Of a DNA stretch of 15,228 nucleotides, positions 15,105-15,228 are shown piece by piece; positions within the stretch are counted from its first letter, which is position 1; every line of letters begins with the position of its first letter. The position numbers were made by a program, and so were the translations under genes. Source of the stretch: Oceanospirillaceae bacterium (GTDB lineage Bacteria; Pseudomonadota; Gammaproteobacteria; Pseudomonadales; Balneatricaceae); assembly GCA_003523085.1 (NCBI GenBank), contig DPHD01000083.1, positions 10,433-25,660 of the forward strand. Reading direction: 5' to 3'. The notes under the pieces are model-generated. The model ran no database searches. It was not told the origin of the DNA and worked only from the letters and a program-made list of their open reading frames with translations.

Positions 15105-15228
15105 GTAATAGAGCATTTAACCTATGCACGCAATTTTTGTGCTCACCATGGTCAGCTCTGGAACCGAAACCCACCCTAGCTAGAGAAACTTTGTGTCAAC
15201 TATAATGAAAACTGTGCGCATTCTTCTT

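Noticed and set aside
15201..15228. TATAAT at 15201-15206 and an ATG at 15205 opening eight codons to the right edge
   Set aside because: No -35 at the right spacing and no Shine-Dalgarno, and the frame is cut after eight codons, so neither a promoter nor a gene can be supported.

Overview
The window looks like chromosome of a Gammaproteobacterium, probably marine or host-associated. The basis is the HutC/HutF/HutD type of histidine pathway, the close family resemblance of every product to pseudomonad or oceanospirillalean proteins, and a moderate base composition. I cannot name the genus. No tRNA, rRNA, CRISPR array, insertion sequence or phage gene was seen.

Left half (1-7320) is a histidine-utilisation (hut) locus. 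hutF (partial, runs off the left edge) is transcribed leftward and is divergent from hutC, the GntR-type urocanate-responsive repressor. hutU, hutH, hutI and hutD follow as a rightward operon with short gaps and a final ATGA overlap. Together they convert histidine to urocanate (HutH), imidazolonepropionate (HutU), formiminoglutamate (HutI) and N-formylglutamate (HutF). HutG, needed for the last step, is not in the window. Two HutC-type palindromes (around TGTA-N2-TACA) lie exactly where expected: one in the hutF/hutC divergent region and one just upstream of hutU.

The middle (7321-7853) is a 533-base convergent gap between the hut operon and the leftward cluster. It holds a terminator-like hairpin, a perfect 10-bp inverted repeat, an 8-bp hairpin, a 13-bp direct repeat and one weakly supported small reverse-strand ORF of 58 codons.

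Right half (7854-14011, leftward) is a six-gene cluster for creatinine and creatine use. In transcription order it holds creatininase, a Tat-exported PotD-like binding protein, two PotB/PotC-like permeases, a PotA-like ATPase and creatinase. All catalytic residues known for the two enzymes are present at matching positions. The layout predicts that the polyamine-family ABC importer carries creatinine and/or creatine, which the enzymes turn into sarcosine and urea. A divergent LysR-type regulator (14178-15104) shares a 166-base intergenic region with creatininase. That region contains a 10+10 inverted repeat (9 of 10 paired, 11-base spacer) that is a good candidate for its operator.

Two scavenging modules for nitrogen compounds abundant in animal tissue (histidine/urocanate and creatine/creatinine) thus sit back to back. 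The most interesting parts are the transporter assignment, the LysR dyad, and the intercistronic hairpins within the creatinine operon.
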